Source: Actinomucor elegans (Eukaryota > Mucoromycota > Mucoromycetes > Mucorales > Mucoraceae). From it: a stretch of 64,000 nucleotides of DNA. A program made the translations under genes and the position numbers. The stretch spans positions 186,001 through 250,000 of the forward strand of contig JAMSLZ010000021.1 in NCBI GenBank assembly GCA_026027325.1, written 5' to 3'. Positions within the stretch are counted from its first letter, which is position 1, and every line of letters starts with the position of its first letter. Of this stretch, positions 31,401-48,107 are shown in pieces. The notes under the pieces are model-generated. The model made no database searches, was not told the origin of the DNA, and was given only the letters and a program-made list of their open reading frames with translations.

Positions 31401-32550
31401 TCTAACCGTACTATTAAATGCTAGACTGGTAATATTATATCGCCTGTTCTCCCTAATTTGCTCTATGGTATCTTAATTCGGCTTGAAGTTACTTCTTCTC
31501 AATTCGTTCAACAAGTATGTAGTATTGACCTCTTTACATTACATTGTACAATTTGACTTACTCACCCGACTAAAAGTCATATATTTTATTGTTTGCTCAT
31601 CTAGTGATTTACCAACAGAAGCCAGTTCTTGATTTCCTTGAGACCAAGGTCAGAGAAGGGAAAAACGGGTTTGAAATCTTGATGCCTTTATGGTTGGAGA
31701 ACTCGGAGAACTTTACTGGACAGTACTCGTCTAAAGTCAGGTAAGCATATTTGTGTTATGAATTTATACTTGTATCCGACCAAGGGCTCTTTCTACAGCA
31801 ATCTTGCTTTATCAATAATACTATCGGCATCAATGGACTATCCGACATTGCAAACGATGCAAGCCCAAGGTGAAGTCTTGATAGAAGCATCTCCAATTGG
31901 AGTTAGGACTCGATCCCAAGCAAAGAAGCGTACGTAACTACCAAGAAGCGTGCTAAGACGATAGTACTAATGACCTATACGCATTAGAGCCCAACCAATA
32001 CAAGGCAGTATCTGTGCAAACCAAGATCACTAAGCTACTCATAGAGGAACTTGCTAGTATCCTAACAAATGAAGGTCAAATTGCGCATCAAGATGAATAT
32101 GTTAGTTTACTCCATCTTCTCGGATGGGTTTATACATCTTAATTAATCCATTCTGTTTCTTAGGAAGAAGAGGAAGAGGAAGAAGAGGAAAATACAGACG
32201 ATGAGGAATTCAATACATTGCTTGAAACTGTTCCTTTGCAAAGTTAGTACTGCCACATATTTATAGTACACAAATTAACTGGATATCTAATGTATGTTAA
32301 TAGCCAGCGCTATTCTCTTGAATCAATGTCTCGAAAGTGGAGAAATAAGTGAATCTATAAAGAACATTGACCAAAAGGTACATAAATGAGAATCATTGTA
32401 CAAAAGAAAGTATCCAAACAATCGTTTACGTAGGCCTGTTTGATCCATTTCTTCAAGAAAGCCATGAACGAAGGTTCTTTCTCAAATCAAATGCTTGAAG
32501 ATTTGAATATGGAGGAGCAGCTTGCTTTAGATTTCGCTCTTCGACATTAA
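28483..32550 (+). CDS. Importin-9 / Kap114-like karyopherin (about 1,010 aa, 18 exons)
   Basis: Exons: 28483-28591, 28676-28737, 28816-29205, 29266-29484, 29541-30190, 30235-30369, 30436-30574, 30634-30861, 30918-31046, 31114-31172, 31223-31367, 31425-31514, 31577-31740, 31799-31929, 31988-32100, 32164-32242, 32304-32377 and 32434-32550. Importin-9 carries cargo such as histones into the nucleus with Ran-GTP. HEAT repeats run through the protein; the N-terminal Ran-binding end has RQLAGLTF and FAYVIAKIAEEDFPAKWPGL, typical of importin-beta proteins. A GLELIVEYIIKLL block follows WHDE near residue 720. An acidic loop of Glu/Asp near residue 910 is as in IPO9. The 30190/30235 junction is the least certain. 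The intron after residue 57 is a minor-spliceosome AT-AC intron. Confidence 0.88.
28738..28815 (+). other. U12-type AT-AC intron in the importin-9 gene
   Basis: The 78-base intron begins ATATCCTTTT, the consensus of minor-spliceosome 5' splice sites, and ends TTTTAC. It contains TCCTTAAC (28792-28799), a perfect match to the U12 branch-site consensus, 17 bases before the end. Removing it joins CAA (Gln) to TTG (Leu) in phase and gives DERQLAGLTF, as importins require. No GT-AG pair here keeps the frame and the conserved residues. Confidence 0.88.
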
Positions 32551-32613
32551 GCGCTATGTTTTATCTTTCATTTATTACCAAGAATAATAAACCATATGAC
32601 AGCCTTTAGCTGA

Positions 32614-34576
32614 TTAGTCTGTAGTAGACCATTCCCAAGACAGTATGCCGCTTATCACCGTTAGACCTGCAGCATACTGATATACAATCCTATATCCTTC
32701 TAAAGCTTCAGTTTGACCAGAGATGATGTATCCAGCTGTCAAAACGCCAATGGCAGGACCAATACTATTATACAATGCTGCCATGCCGCCTTTGACCATT
32801 ATTCTTTTATATCCACTTAATACAACCGAATCTACTTGATGCGCTGCTGATAACCAAACTATATGAAATAGCGTGCCTATATCAAAGGATTGAGCTTTGA
32901 GATTCACGAGAGCGGCTTATATTGTTTACCTAGTAGTAGCTGCAGCAACATAACAATGAATTGCGTCATTACATGCCCAGGTTGCAGCCAGGTGTAACCT
33001 AGAACGCATAGAAAAACAAGGATATGCGCACTTGCAATGATCAGCAAGAGCTGGAAATGGTGAATGGCCTAGAATGTTTTATTCTTTTTAGCAAAATCAT
33101 TTTGTTTAACTTCTTGTCTCTCTTTTTCTCTTATATACTTACCGAAATGACTAAACGCGTAGCCAAGAGATCTGCAATTAGGAACATGGATCCAATGATC
33201 CCAATGGAATGCATAGGAACTCCCAGCGTATCGTGAAGATAGAGATATAATAAAGGTTGTGTCATGCCGAATACGATACCCAAGCAGAACAGTGAAGATA
33301 AAAAGGACTTGAGGATCCATTTGGATTGCTGCTGATGGTGATGTGCTGCAATACTGCATCGATGATAATATTCCTCTTCTGCTGGTAGACAAGTGTTTTG
33401 ATAGGAAGTCGGGTGTGCTTTATAATAGTTTGGTTTAAGCGTAATCAATACGATGATGGGTGCGCTTGGTGGTGGATACGGCAATCGAGCCAATTCAAAC
33501 GATGGTGGGGAATTCTCTGGGTTATCCAAGAATATGGGTATATGCTGCTGAATTGAAGAAGGGTAATGAGCGCGGGGTGTTGCAAGTGAAAATGGTGATG
33601 GAGGCAACAAGGGACTACTACTAAAAAAACATGCAGAATCTTCGTATTCAATAGCTGTAGTGGATGGTATGTGGTGATTGTTGGGTGCAGTTGTTGTGTT
33701 GGATAATGCTGAAGAGGTGCTATAAACACTGATCGGCCGAGGCTGAGGTTTAGTGGATACAGAATTGTTGGTGGTGGCAATGCGTTGCAGCATGCTTGCA
33801 TCTTCTTCTGAAATATGGGATAGCTGCTCTCCAAACAAACTGTAGGGTTTGTAGTAAACATATGAGCTGGATGTTTCTGTTGGCTGTAGTGCGTGTTTGG
33901 TTAAAGGAGCAGTTTCATCCAGGGCTTCATTGGTTGGAACATCTAATAGGCTGGGATCGGCGGCTTGTACTGTAGTGGACAATGACAAGAGAAATAATAT
34001 AACAGATCCAATCAGTATCAATACCATTAGTGTATCAAAATCATGGTCATCATCGAGAGACCATCCAATGCCCAGAGTCAGAAGGATAGAGACGAATTTG
34101 CCATACTGCCTTTCTCTGGCTGCGATTTTGACAATAAAATGAGTAACTTATCACGACACATGTGCATGCGTATGCTCACCATACAATATTTTGTAATCGC
34201 CTAATATCTTTATAATTGCGCTATCTACTAGTACTTCCAAAGGCTGATAGAATAAACCGTCAAAGATGGATGATAAAACTGCTACAGGTAATGCAGCAGC
34301 TGCCCAAGTCGGTGGTACAGACAGTATCAATAGAATGCCCGCCGTTCCGACTGCCGTCAGCAGACCTGTGAATACGCCATGAAGTGAAGGTCGATGGTCT
34401 ACAAGATCAACCCAGAATGCTGAAGCAGGCACGTTCAATACCATCACACAGGCTGATAGCATGGATATTGTGAATACATCGAATTTTAACATATGAGTAT
34501 AGTATAGATATAAATATGGATGTACACTGGTAGTGGCAGCATGTGCTGCTGTAAGTAACTTTGTCCAGAACAACAT
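32614..34576 (-). CDS. MFS transporter, MFSD6-like (about 591 aa)
   Basis: Four exons (34180-34576, 33143-34119, 32930-33068, 32614-32876) join in frame to 592 codons. The first exon has membrane helices starting MLFWTKLLTAAHAATTSVHPYLYLYY and an FVDL-like WVDLVDHR loop; this N-terminal pattern is that of the MFS_1_like group (MFSD6 and relatives). A long hydrophilic, Ser/Pro/His-rich loop of about 170 residues separates the halves. The second half has LLYLYLHDTLG and VDSVVLSGYKRIMVKGGMAA. Substrate is unknown. It converges on importin-9, with 63 bases between the stop codons. Confidence 0.8.
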
Positions 34577-35310
34577 CGATCAGAAAATGAAAGAGAAAAA
34601 AAAAAGAAAAGAAATTATGGTTAGTTGATTTATGTATGATCTTTGGCTGCCTGCAACGTTGATAGTAAATAAATAAACAATAAAGAAAAAAAGAACTTTC
34701 TCATTATTCAGAACATATGTCAGTAGATTAATATCTTGCAAAGGTCAGTTCTAGCTTCTCTTTTAGGGTTAGAAGCTCAATTTCAAAGGTAGATATCTAG
34801 CCTAAGCCTAAGATCAGTCCTTGAACGACCTATCGGATAAAAGGCCATATGAGCCAATAGTACTGATTTATAAGCGTTAAAGGGATGTATTTCTTATAGA
34901 CCAGGAACATGGAAGATCCACCATGCAAATGTATATGTAGGTTAGAGTAATGTCTTAAATCAATTAGGACTAAAAAGGATCTTATCATCCTCTTACCAAA
35001 GCAACTTGGGACCAACTTCATCCCTGGGTATGCTTAACAGGGCACTACTCGCTATTAAATAGTTTAACCATCAAATAACATAACTATAAAATCATCACCA
35101 GAGCTGCACCAGCTTTACTAAGATTTTGTATTCAAATTTCTATTGCCTGCACTAGAAATGTATTATTACTCCATTGTCTGTCTGCAAATCCACCAATAAA
35201 GCCATACATCAGGGCCTTTTAAAGACAATCGTGTAACTAGACTCAAAAAACACTTAAAAAGTTTGGGCTCTGGTTTCGAATTGTCATCCTTTCTTTTTTC
35301 TCGCATTATC
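34577..35310. other. No gene seen; divergent promoter region
   Basis: The region lies between the MFS transporter (minus) and the esterase (plus) and should hold both promoters. There are no ORFs of interest. Confidence 0.4.
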
Positions 35311-36483
35311 ATGGAGTTTCCAACCACAGTCCATCCTATTCATCCTATCTATCAAAAAGTATGCGATGAACACAAGAAAAAGCTTGCTTTGGCATTTCAA
35401 GCCCAACCAAATACTGAAGTAACGCCCGAGATTCAGTACAAAATGATCACCGAGGTACGTCAAGCAGCGGATGAATTTGCCAAAAAGTTTTCTGTACCAG
35501 AAACCATTCGAAAAAAACAAGAGGTTTTTGGTGGTCCCAAGCACTTGAAAATTGGCACCACTGTCTTTAAACCAGTGGGCACGGAGAATGAGATTTTACC
35601 AGTGATTCTTTACTTGTAAGTCCTTTCATTTTGCTATTCATCTAAAACTCATATCTGAACATCATTAGCCATGGTGGTGGATGGATTCTTGGCAGTGCTG
35701 TTTCTCATGCTAAGCTAGCAACCGATGTAAGTTTTCATCATTTGACAGTCAATGGGACTGACTGTGTGTATTAGTTATGTATTAAAGCACACGCCGCAGT
35801 CATGCTCGTAGAGTACAGTCTTAGTCCTGAAGTCAAGTTCCCTATTGCAATCGAGCAAGGCTTTGCTGCGTTATGTTGGCTTCGAGAGCATGGTAAATCC
35901 ATTAATATAAATCCTGATCAAATAGCAGTTGCTGGAGATTCTGCTGGAGGAAATATGGCTACTGTTATATCTTGTAAGCATTCATTTGGTAAACTTGATA
36001 ATATACTGATAGCATGCTGTAGTAATGGCTAAAGATCGCGACATGAAAAACGTAATCAAGTCGCAAATCTTGATGTACCCAGCCGTTGGTGCTGATATGA
36101 GCTTGTACGAATCGTACAAGACTTATGGTGGTGGTGAATGCTACCTTTCTATAAGAGAAGCTCAAATGTGTGCTAAATCGTATCTCCCTAAGCCAGCTTT
36201 AGAACTGAATGATCCTTATGCCACACCTATATTAGCTACAGTTGATCAGTTGAAAGGTCTACCCCCTGTTTTGGTTTTGACTTGTGAATGTGATATTCTA
36301 CGCGATGAAGCAGAAGCCTATGTTTCTCAATTGACTGCTGCTGGGGTTTATACAGTAGGCACGCGCGTATTAGGCACTATTCACGGTTATATGAGTACAC
36401 CAGTTCCTGATACACCTCAATACCGTACTTCAATTAAAATGGTCTGCAATTTTATCAAAGAGCATTTCGATGCCAATGAATAA
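35311..36483 (+). CDS. Alpha/beta-hydrolase, hormone-sensitive-lipase family esterase (340 aa)
   Basis: Exons 35311-35615, 35669-35726, 35775-35973 and 36023-36483 join to 341 codons including TAA. The HGGGW oxyanion-hole motif lies near residue 103; the nucleophile Ser177 is in GDSAGG; the Asp is in CECDILRDEAEAY and the His in TIHGYMS, completing the triad of alpha/beta-hydrolase fold 3. The N-terminal cap is helical (AADEFAKKF). It should hydrolyse short or medium acyl esters. There is no signal peptide, so the enzyme is probably cytosolic. Confidence 0.9.
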
Positions 36484-36605
36484 AAGCCATAAAACTGTCT
36501 CGAGTGTTTTGAGAGCTAAACAGCATAAAATACACGCGTATCCAAACTAACTAATAAAGAAGAAGCCATCTTGTTTATTTACAATATAAAAGAAAGGCTC
36601 TAAAT

Positions 36606-37072
36606 CTACTCGTCACCGAGAAGAGCGAAGGGGTTGACTATACAACATAAGGTGAGTAATAATAAACAATATTTCTATCAAGCGAAACTTACAGGTCTTC
36701 TTTTCCTTCTCCTTTTCCTTCTTTCTATCCTTGGACTTGCGGAAAGACATGACAACATCACTTTGGTTGGGAGTTCTAGTGACACCGGGGATAAAGGCCA
36801 TCTTTACGGGAGGGGCCTTTGCAAAAGGACTACCAGCTAAAGCCAAAAGCATAGTACGGTCATAATTGACACGATTACCTACAAATACAATACAATTCAG
36901 TACACTGATTGCTTGTTTGTTCCCCCTCCGAGAATGGCTTCCAGAATTTTGGAAATTTAATAAATAGATCGATCTCTAGTCAGTTTCGCGATTGGATAAT
37001 TCGCAAATGAAACCGATAAATGTACTCGAAAACTATAGTAATGGTATTTTAATCACCTTGTTCAACAGCCAT
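36606..37072 (-). CDS. eIF4E-binding protein (4E-BP)-like, 77 aa
   Basis: Three exons (37057-37072, 36693-36878, 36606-36637) join to 78 codons with TAG. The product carries the canonical eIF4E-binding motif YDRTMLL (Tyr11 to Leu17), then AGSPFAKAPP and a conserved IPGVT (residues 35-39), in the same order and spacing as animal 4E-BPs, which compete with eIF4G for eIF4E and repress cap-dependent translation. The SP at 22-23 corresponds to the TOR-controlled Ser65 site; the Thr37/46 region is absent because the N-terminus is short, and Thr70 is replaced by Ala. A Lys/Glu-rich stretch and FNPFALLGDE end the protein. The first exon codes for only five residues, so the gene is easily missed. Confidence 0.85.
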
Positions 37073-37257
37073 GATCAAAGAGTTTCTTTCAAAAAAAGTC
37101 AAGGGCAAAACTTGAGTCGATTATAAAATTTTTGAGAAAATGAAAATCACAGCTTTAATAATCAGCCAATGAAATCAATTTATTTTTCAATGTAAAAAAA
37201 AAAAAAGTACACCCTAGACCCTTTTCTTTTGTTACACGCCTTTATTATAGAATGCAA

Positions 37258-38418
37258 TCAGAAAATAGCATTGGCAGCTTGCGAACCAACTAATAAAGTA
37301 TAATTAGAATCAAGTCCTACTATAAATACATTTCTACTTACGTGTAGCGCCAAAACCCCAAGTAGCGGCAGTTGCAACGTGTCCTCCGAACTTTTTAGCC
37401 ATATTAGCTACCTTTTTATCACCGCCAGCTTCTTCACCTTCGTGTGGTTGGCCTGGCACAGCTGGTACAGCTGAAGGCTGGCCATAGGCTTGCATTGGAG
37501 GCTGTGCAGGTGGCGGTGTATACATGGCAGTAGGAGGAGGAGGGTAACTATAAGGCATCGTGTTTTGCGGCGGTTGATATGCTGGTTGTTGGGTATTTGA
37601 TGTGTTACTACTTGTTGAAAAGGATGGTTTGGCAGAAGTAGGTGGTACCCAAGGACGTTTCGCTTTAATAGGTGGTCTATCATATCAAGATCAGCCAAAA
37701 ATATGAAGCATTATTGCAAACATAAAACTTACGCGAGCTTCTTGACGTGGTTCTGAGGGAAGATACCAGACTTGCCGTTCACTGATCCTTTCCACCAATC
37801 ATCGTTTACTAATGTATAAATACCCAATTGTTTAGCATTTGGATTATATATATATAAAGAACAAGAAGTTCAATTACCATATTCAGTTACTTCTATAATA
37901 TCGCCTTGCTTAAAAGATAAATCCGTAGAAGGGTCTTCTCCGTGATAGTCATAAAGCGCTTCAGCTGTAGCCAAGGACGATGACTCGTTGTTGGGTTTCT
38001 GAGTATATGCTGGAGGAGGTGGGGTGGATTTTTCGGGTTCTGAATGAAGTATGTTTTTAGTTACGGTGGGCATAACCATCACAGGTTGCTGCTGTTGAGT
38101 AGGAGGAGGAGAGGGTGCTTGCCATTCAGGTGTACGTCGCGTAGGTAGTTTTGGAAAGGTAGCATTATTCGACATTTCACGAGGTTGAGGTACCGGTGCT
38201 GTCAAATTATGGTTACTACCGTTGGTAGATTTACGGGTAGGTAAAGGAGGTTTTATAGTTTCGGCATTAGTTGGAGTCGTAATTCGAGAAGGCAAGATAG
38301 CTACTACATCTCTGTATGTTTGCTGAGGTAAAAAGTTGTTTTCTTTCAAGAAAGAAAGGTCTTTCAAAATAGATTCCAACATATAATTGGCAACATGTGT
38401 AGCAGATTCATCAACCAT
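37258..38418 (-). CDS. SH3-domain protein of the LSB1/PIN3 type (327 aa)
   Basis: Exons 37878-38418, 37733-37808, 37342-37676 and 37258-37289 join to 328 codons. An N-terminal helical region (ILKDLSFLKENNFLPQQTY) is followed by a Pro-rich segment, a single SH3 domain near residues 155-208 (ALYDYHGED, NDDWWKG, GIFPQNHVKKL), and a PY-rich tail with PPAYQPP, then a conserved end with KKFGGHVATAATWGFGA and GSQAANAIF. Yeast Lsb1 and Pin3/Lsb2 have the same N-terminal block, SH3 and C-terminal end; they bind Las17 and take part in actin and prion behaviour. It is on the same strand as the 4E-BP-like gene, 185 bases upstream. Confidence 0.85.
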
Positions 38419-40259
38419 GGCTGTTTTTGCTTCTAATTGTATTAATGAAAGGAGAGGAAAGAAAGAGACTGGTCTAATGCTCCTATAAAAAGATCAGGCT
38501 TGGAATAACACGCGTACTTGATTGGATATCGGATATTAAATTACTCACACCGACCAAAAGTAAGTTCTAAAAATCAATGAATTACTTTTAATTCCACTCT
38601 GTATTAATGAAGAAGCGCTTAATAATATAAGGTAATTTAATAAGGTTTGTACAAAGTTTGATCACACACTAAATGATGCGGAAATAATGGGGGGGGGTGT
38701 TATTGAAAACAACGTTTATTTTGAATTTGCGGCAATAATGCAAGCTATTTATACAAGAAAAATTGTAAAACAAATATATTCGTACCTTGCTCAGATTATC
38801 GAACCTACAATAACTACAAACCAAGTCTTGAAAATGCAATCTTCACGCTCTACAAAAACAAATATTCGATTTTAAATTCCGACCAGAGGTATGCCTTACT
38901 TTGCGTTCTAAAATTGGGCCATCTGCTCCATTTTTAATTTGTCGACTGACACTACGGCATCTAATATAACCATTATTGGCTGAAGTACTATGATTGTGCT
39001 ATATTTTAATAATTGGCTTTGAAATACGTGCACTTTACATAAATTAGCTCTAAAAATCAACAGATCTCTCAACTAATCTCGGTTCAGAATCATCTGATCA
39101 CAAATACAAGCTTCTCAAAAAGATAGACCCAACCTACTAAATGATCATCTAATAGCATAATCAGTATATTTCTATTATTTTATCAAACGCTTTGCTTAAT
39201 CTTTGATTGATTCATTTTGCCCATTCGTTCCAGATTTCACAATCGATTTTAATACGGATGTCTCCGAAAGAAATTTCTAAATGTAGCAAGCGTAGTCTAT
39301 TCAAAGCTTTCGCATAGAAGTTGTGACGAGGTGTGAAGTTCTGATCAGCACACATATCTCCAGAATGAAAGGGGAATAAATTCTTCTCTCAAAATATTTC
39401 CTTTACCAAAGATTTTAATAAATGCGACAACTTATTTGGCCCATAAACTACTATATTTTCCAGAAACTTTATTTGACTACGCTATTACAAATGTATTTCG
39501 TTAACAAACAATTGATAGTAAATTGTATGTAATTTTTTATATAACGTAGTTCTACTGATATATAGATCCATCTCCTGAGCTTGACTAAATATTGCTTTTG
39601 ATTAGTATCTTATATGCAAAATGTGCAACTGCATATGCTAAAAACGTTCATTTAGTATAATTAAAAAACGCTGGAAGCCTGAAACTGGATAAATCGTAAG
39701 GGATATGTTTTACCTTCTAAAACGATTTTGACTGGGTGTAAAATAGAATACTTCTGATTGGAAATCGGATAATGAATAAGGTCTGGACAGTTGAATAGAT
39801 CTGGGAAACTTTTTTTTTTGATACCACTGACCATTTAAAAAGCTGTAAATGATTCGAATTATACTGCAAATTTTGACTGCGCATTTAATGATAAAAAACG
39901 CGTTATAATTAACATAAAATAGCGAGATATTCCCGAGAAACACAAGGCAATTCAATTTCTCTGGTTTAGATAAACGAGTTCTAATAGCTGTACAAAAATG
40001 AACACGAGAAAGAGCTTATATATACGCTTACAGAGATTAGAAACATGTTATAATACCTGGATTGTATAATATATATCATTTGTGAGTCCTATCAATGCTC
40101 TGTTGTTGATCGGATGTTCCAGATGATCGTGTTAAAAGGCCGAAATAAACTGCGGTGACGTTGCATGGTTGGTTTCCATGCTGCTGCATTATTTTATTAA
40201 TCTCATCGCTTTCTCACTTTCCTTTTTTCTTTTTTCTTCATCTTTACCTTTTTTTACTT
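38419..40259. other. No gene seen
   Basis: About 1.8 kb of AT-rich spacer between the SH3 gene and PAB1. Short ORFs (38687-38875, 39710-39955) show no known motif, and a G8 run lies near 38691. The divergent promoters should lie at its two ends. Confidence 0.4.
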
Positions 40260-42515
<2,256 letters not shown>

Positions 42516-42710
42516 GAGTTTAAGACTTTTGCCTGTATGCAAAAAGAAATAAATAGTTCTTTTGTTATAATGATGCTGTTCAAAAAGTGTATTATAAGCT
42601 GATTTACTTTGAAAGCACAATCAAACACTATATCTATTATGTGTGGAAATTACAAAAGTGATGGGAGATGAAAGGTGGAGGGGGGGGGGGGGATAATAAT
42701 ACATAATAAC

Positions 42711-44636
<1,926 letters not shown>

Positions 44637-47600
44637 GATATTACTTTTCTGTTTGTTAAAGAAAAGAAAAGAAGAAAAGAAGCAGATTTTACAAAGTCAA
44701 AATATAAACTTTCTCCGCTTGGTTGAGATATAGACCGGGGTACCTTTTTGCTTTTCATGCTTCGCGCGCTTTGGTGTTAAAAACCGGAAGCAAAACGAAT
44801 GGATAGGTCTTCTTCCTTGATTCTCCGATTGAAAGTTCTCTATTAACCCCACACTTCTGCAAAAAGACGAATAGTATTCCAGCAAAGCTGTACTATTAGC
44901 ATTCCAGCGTCAAAATCATTATGGTTGTATATACTGCAAGATAATCCACTTTGAAACAATCAACGTTAGTGTTACTCAAAGTATCAAACAATGATTTTGG
45001 AATGTCCCCAATTTCTGATGTAGATCGTTGTTTCCTATTTCTTCCGTATTGCTTTTCTGTCCATTCGCTGGTTTTGTATGGGTTCTTTTTCTGCATGATA
45101 TAAATATATTTTTCTCTCAAAGACATATATGCTGATGAGCTTATGCCCCTCTGCTTCTATTTCAAAAGATATCTAGTCTAAATAAAGGTTTATAAGGAAT
45201 CCCAACTTGGGAAGCGTACTTAATATACGTAGTCATGCAATATACTGTAGATAACAGCGTGCTAATATTTGATTGTTGCATGTATATCGCCAAGTAATGT
45301 GCTTCGCTTTCAACTACAACACAGTTGCTCTGTGCTAACACTTCGAGAAGATCCAAATTTCATAATGAAACAGAAAAACTTAATGACGTTATGGTTTTTA
45401 CCTGAAACCAAATGTAAACAAAAAGCCCCAGGCGTCATATTGAAGCGGTTTATAGAAAAAGGAAAAAAAAAATACTACTATTTTTTGTAATAAAAAAATT
45501 GACATTTCTATTGCGACCTGTTTTATTACATAATATATCAATTGCTAATACAAGCAAGCGTTTTAATCCGGAAAACAAAGAATTGGCGTCATATTAAGGC
45601 TATACAACATTTTAACTGTCTATGAATTAAAGTCAGGACGGTTTATCTTCTACCTTTACAATGTACCCATATCTCATGCCTGGAAATCTAACAATTATAT
45701 ACTTTTTGGATTTTTGTTCATTGTTATGGCCTTTTGTATTGATTCTCAGCCTCCAATAAGACTAACGCTTACTCTTTAATGCTAGATGTTATTGGGTAAC
45801 TTCCTTCTTGGGGCAAGCGTAGAATTGCAATTTTTTAAAATTGAATGTTCTGATATCGCATCCTTAAATCAACCAAAGCTTCATCCTTTGACAGCATCGC
45901 TTTTTCTGCCAATTAAGGCTTCTTAAAAAAAAACTACTAGATTTCCTAAAGTTCAAATCCTGCCTTAGTAATGAGTAGTTTGTTTGCTCCCAATGTTTGG
46001 AATAGAGAACCTACCGAAGGTATCAGATTTCGCAAGTTGCTCGAGAGAAACGGGTCTCATGTATAACTAAATCGATGAATTCAGAACAAACCGATACTGT
46101 CCATCATATCAGCGCATAAGTCTTGAAATTTCTAAGATCGCTCTAAATTTATTGTCCATAGACATCAAGCAAAACCTCGGGTTATCGAACATGGTTTATT
46201 AACATATTTATCATCTCATTGATTAAAAAATAATTCCCATTTTTATTATCAATAACGGATATACAAACCGAAAAAAAAAAATCAAAAAATAATGATAAGT
46301 CATTTGTTATTCATTTGCTGAAGAATCTTATCGTCTGCGAAATCGCAATTCGGCTGCTTGCCTAAACATGATTGCAACTGCTTACTTCTTTCGATTGAAT
46401 CTTACGATCCCTACTGGGTTTGAGAAAGGTGCCGTTCTACCTATTGGGAGCGATAGAAGAAGATTAAATCAACATCAGAATGACAAACAACGTGGGCTTC
46501 CAAGAAATTAATAAAAAATTCCGGCCTGGCTATTGTTAGGCTTCACAGATATACAGTCTCTATAAAACGAGGAAACTCGATATGCTTAATACTTTCTCTA
46601 TCTATCAATATACACTAGATTCCTTTTTTTAAAAAAATGCATCGTTTATCTCCCTTGTTTTTAGTAAGTTATTGCTACTATATCATTTGCTCGCTTGAGT
46701 CTAATTTTTATTTTTTTTATTTTATATACATTAGAGTCTATAAAAACACATTTATACATTTATAAATATACAAATCTACGTTTGTAATAAACTATATCTT
46801 CAAAGTACTGTATTTACGCTCTACATTAGGGTTTGGGCCTTGGGTATACCATCTCCAATTTTAATGTCATACTTGATACCTATTACATATTCAAAATAAA
46901 CTATTGAATTTACTAACAGTCTTACTTGTCTGAGCACAGTGAGCGCATTGTATTTTAACAATTGGCATTAAATTCATATGCATATAGGAACAAGACCATT
47001 ATGTCTATAGATTTTTCAACTGACAATGATCAAACGTTATATCTGATAGATAAACCATATTCGGAATGAACTGTTACAATGGTTAAAATTATTTATTCAA
47101 CCATCGCACATTGAGTATTAGTATTTGTTGAAGATTAACGATATATTTCATATATTTCACATCAGAGTATATGATCGGGATTACTTGCTGACTCACTGCT
47201 TTCGTTTTCTGGACAATTTATTATTTCTATCACACTTGACTAAATTGTGGGATACTCTTATATTGAAAGATCTATGCTTTCATTGGCCTATGGTATGGAA
47301 ATTGATCCTTAAGGTATGTATTAGCTGTGTCAAACCAAAAACAAAAATTTGTATCCGAAATCTCAGATTAGAAAACCTTTATTCGATAATCCCGAGGACT
47401 GAGCGTTTCTATTACTCAGACCCTGATCTAAATCGCTTGGATGTAACAATGGTGGATTGGCATACGAGCAAGCCCGCAGAAAACCATCAAGGTAACAACT
47501 ATATAAAGAAAAAATACCCATTAAAAGGTAAAAATTTTTGATCTATACAGTGAATCTCCGTTTATAACATTACTTTATGGGTTCAATGACAATGATGGCC

Positions 47601-48107
47601 TCAGATTAAGATGGTCTGTAACAAGACGATCACCTATCGTTCTGTTCGCTAGACGAGTTGTTTTCTATGATAAACAGTTGAATCTACTGATGTAATATCA
47701 ACACGCCTCCTCGCTGAAATATGAGTAAAGACGCTTTCTAACCATAAATACCAAGAGAAAATAGTCAGAAATTTTTGGTTAATTGCGAAATCTCGAGATT
47801 GTGTTACGTTTAACCAACCTAAATTCATACTGTTAGTTGACGCAAAGTAGAGAATTTAAAAGAATGCTACTGTGTACCTTGCAGTTAGTGTGACAAGTAT
47901 ATCCAGAAATTTTTGAGTTTCATTGGCCAAATGTCACTTTGAGAGTACTGATGCGTGTATACCTTATCAATTTTCGTGATCTATTATTCAATTATGTAGT
48001 TCCAAGGGGAATAGACAGTCGTTCTCATCATTACCGTTTGACATCGTATAAATAGGCCGAAGAATAGACATATTTCTCCTTTATATTTTTTTTTCACAAA
48101 ACCAAAT
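44637..48107. other. 3.5 kb without a convincing gene
   Basis: The spacer lies between fumarase and the zinc transporter, which are divergent. ORFs at 44896-45126 (minus, 76 aa, NPYKTSEWTEKQYGRNRKQR) and 47125-47541 (plus, 138 aa, Leu-rich with HLTKLWDTLILKDLCFHW) are possible small or broken genes. At 46637 an ATG (HRLSPLFL) is followed by a GTAAGT donor and preceded by TATAAAA near 46559, which looks like the start of a lost gene. None can be assigned. Confidence 0.3.

Noticed and set aside
33445..33861. 138-codon minus-strand ORF inside the MFS transporter gene
   Set aside because: It is a shadow frame of the long Ser/Pro/His-rich loop exon.
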